A stretch of 6,858 nucleotides of DNA from CAYYNQ01 sp964473105 (GTDB lineage: Bacteria; Sumerlaeota; Sumerlaeia; MVZB01), in assembly GCA_964473105.1 (NCBI GenBank), contig CAYYNQ010000017.1, forward strand, positions 1 to 6,858, in the 5' to 3' direction. The position numbers and the translations under genes were made by a program. Positions 6,638 through 6,858 of this stretch are shown here, piece after piece (positions within the stretch are counted from its first letter, which is position 1; every line of letters begins with the position of its first letter). Under the pieces are notes generated by a model, which worked only from the letters and a program-made list of their open reading frames with translations, searched no databases and was not told where the DNA came from.

Positions 6638-6858
6638 ATGGGGCACCTAAGTTCTTTGCCTTGTACCTTATGCCTGATGTTATTTCCCGTCATGATTCAT
6701 GCTGCGGGGCCGGGCGGCATCACCTACCAGGGGAGTCTCACGACCCCGGACGGCGAGCCCCAGGCCGGTGGATCCTATGACATGGAGTTCAAGCTCTGGG
6801 GCGCAGCCTCGGGCGGCGACATGCACTGGATGGAGGCGCACACCGGCGTCAACGGCGT
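6638..6858 (+). CDS. Secreted YQG-module protein, 5' part only (runs off right edge)
   Basis: The frame opens at ATG 6638 with AAGGAG at 9 nt and stays open for 73 codons to the window end. It has a signal-peptide-like start (LCLMLFPVMIHAA, about residues 11-23), then GGITYQGSLTTPDGEP, YDMEFKLWGAASGG and WMEAHTGVN, the same N-terminal module as the left-edge gene, with 53 of 73 residues identical. The differences are spread through the signal peptide and module, which points to an old duplication under selection rather than a very recent copy. In families with this module the C-terminal part varies and defines the role; that part is not visible. A secreted or surface protein is the safest call. 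Confidence 0.85.
   Translation, partial: MGHLSSLPCTLCLMLFPVMIHAAGPGGITYQGSLTTPDGEPQAGGSYDMEFKLWGAASGGDMHWMEAHTGVNG

Noticed and set aside
1..6858. CRISPR array, insertion sequence, rRNA or integrase gene
   Set aside because: I looked for regularly spaced repeats, transposase or integrase motifs and rRNA signatures and found none in the window.

Overview
The window looks like an accessory stretch of a chromosome from a Gram-negative-type bacterium that secretes many carbohydrate-active proteins. The modular secreted proteins, Pro/Thr linker, YQG-type N-terminal module and GH127-like enzyme resemble what is common in the PVC group (Verrucomicrobia, Lentisphaerae, Planctomycetes). That assignment is inference from domain style, because no marker gene is present.

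Layout, left to right. (1) Positions 1-347, minus strand: the 5' part of a secreted YQG-module protein that runs off the left edge. (2) About 350-1169: gene-poor DNA. It holds the promoter/leader of the left gene, a faint relic of plus-strand coding sequence, and a clear 3' portion of a tRNA-His gene (938-985) without its 5' half. (3) 1170-3755, minus: an 861-residue secreted protein with a beta-sandwich-like domain, a Pro/Thr linker, a degenerate YQG module and a pectate-lyase-type right-handed beta-helix. (4) 3793-4225, minus: a 119-residue membrane-anchored or secreted hypothetical protein, preceded by an overlapping 26-codon leader ORF. (5) 4511-6487, plus: a secreted GH127 (DUF1680)-like (alpha/alpha)6-barrel protein. 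(6) 6638-6858, plus: the 5' part of a second YQG-module protein, a close paralogue of the left-edge gene, running off the right edge.

The strongest non-obvious signal is a promoter/leader cassette of about 63 bp present three times (357-420 minus, 4237-4300 minus, 6567-6628 plus). Each copy has TTGA(C/T)T, exactly 17 bp, CACAAT, then 27-29 bp to AAGGAG, with further matching bases in the leader. The copies precede the left YQG gene, the leader ORF/119-residue ORF/861-residue gene group, and the right YQG gene. Since the 861-residue protein also carries a degenerate YQG module, the cassette seems to mark one family of modular secreted proteins that is probably co-regulated.

A plausible reading is a locus for binding and processing a polysaccharide outside the cytoplasm, with a beta-helix lyase/hydrolase-like protein, a GH127-like glycosidase and YQG-module surface proteins. 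The substrate cannot be read from the sequence. The tRNA-His fragment suggests that part of the region arrived by site-specific integration.
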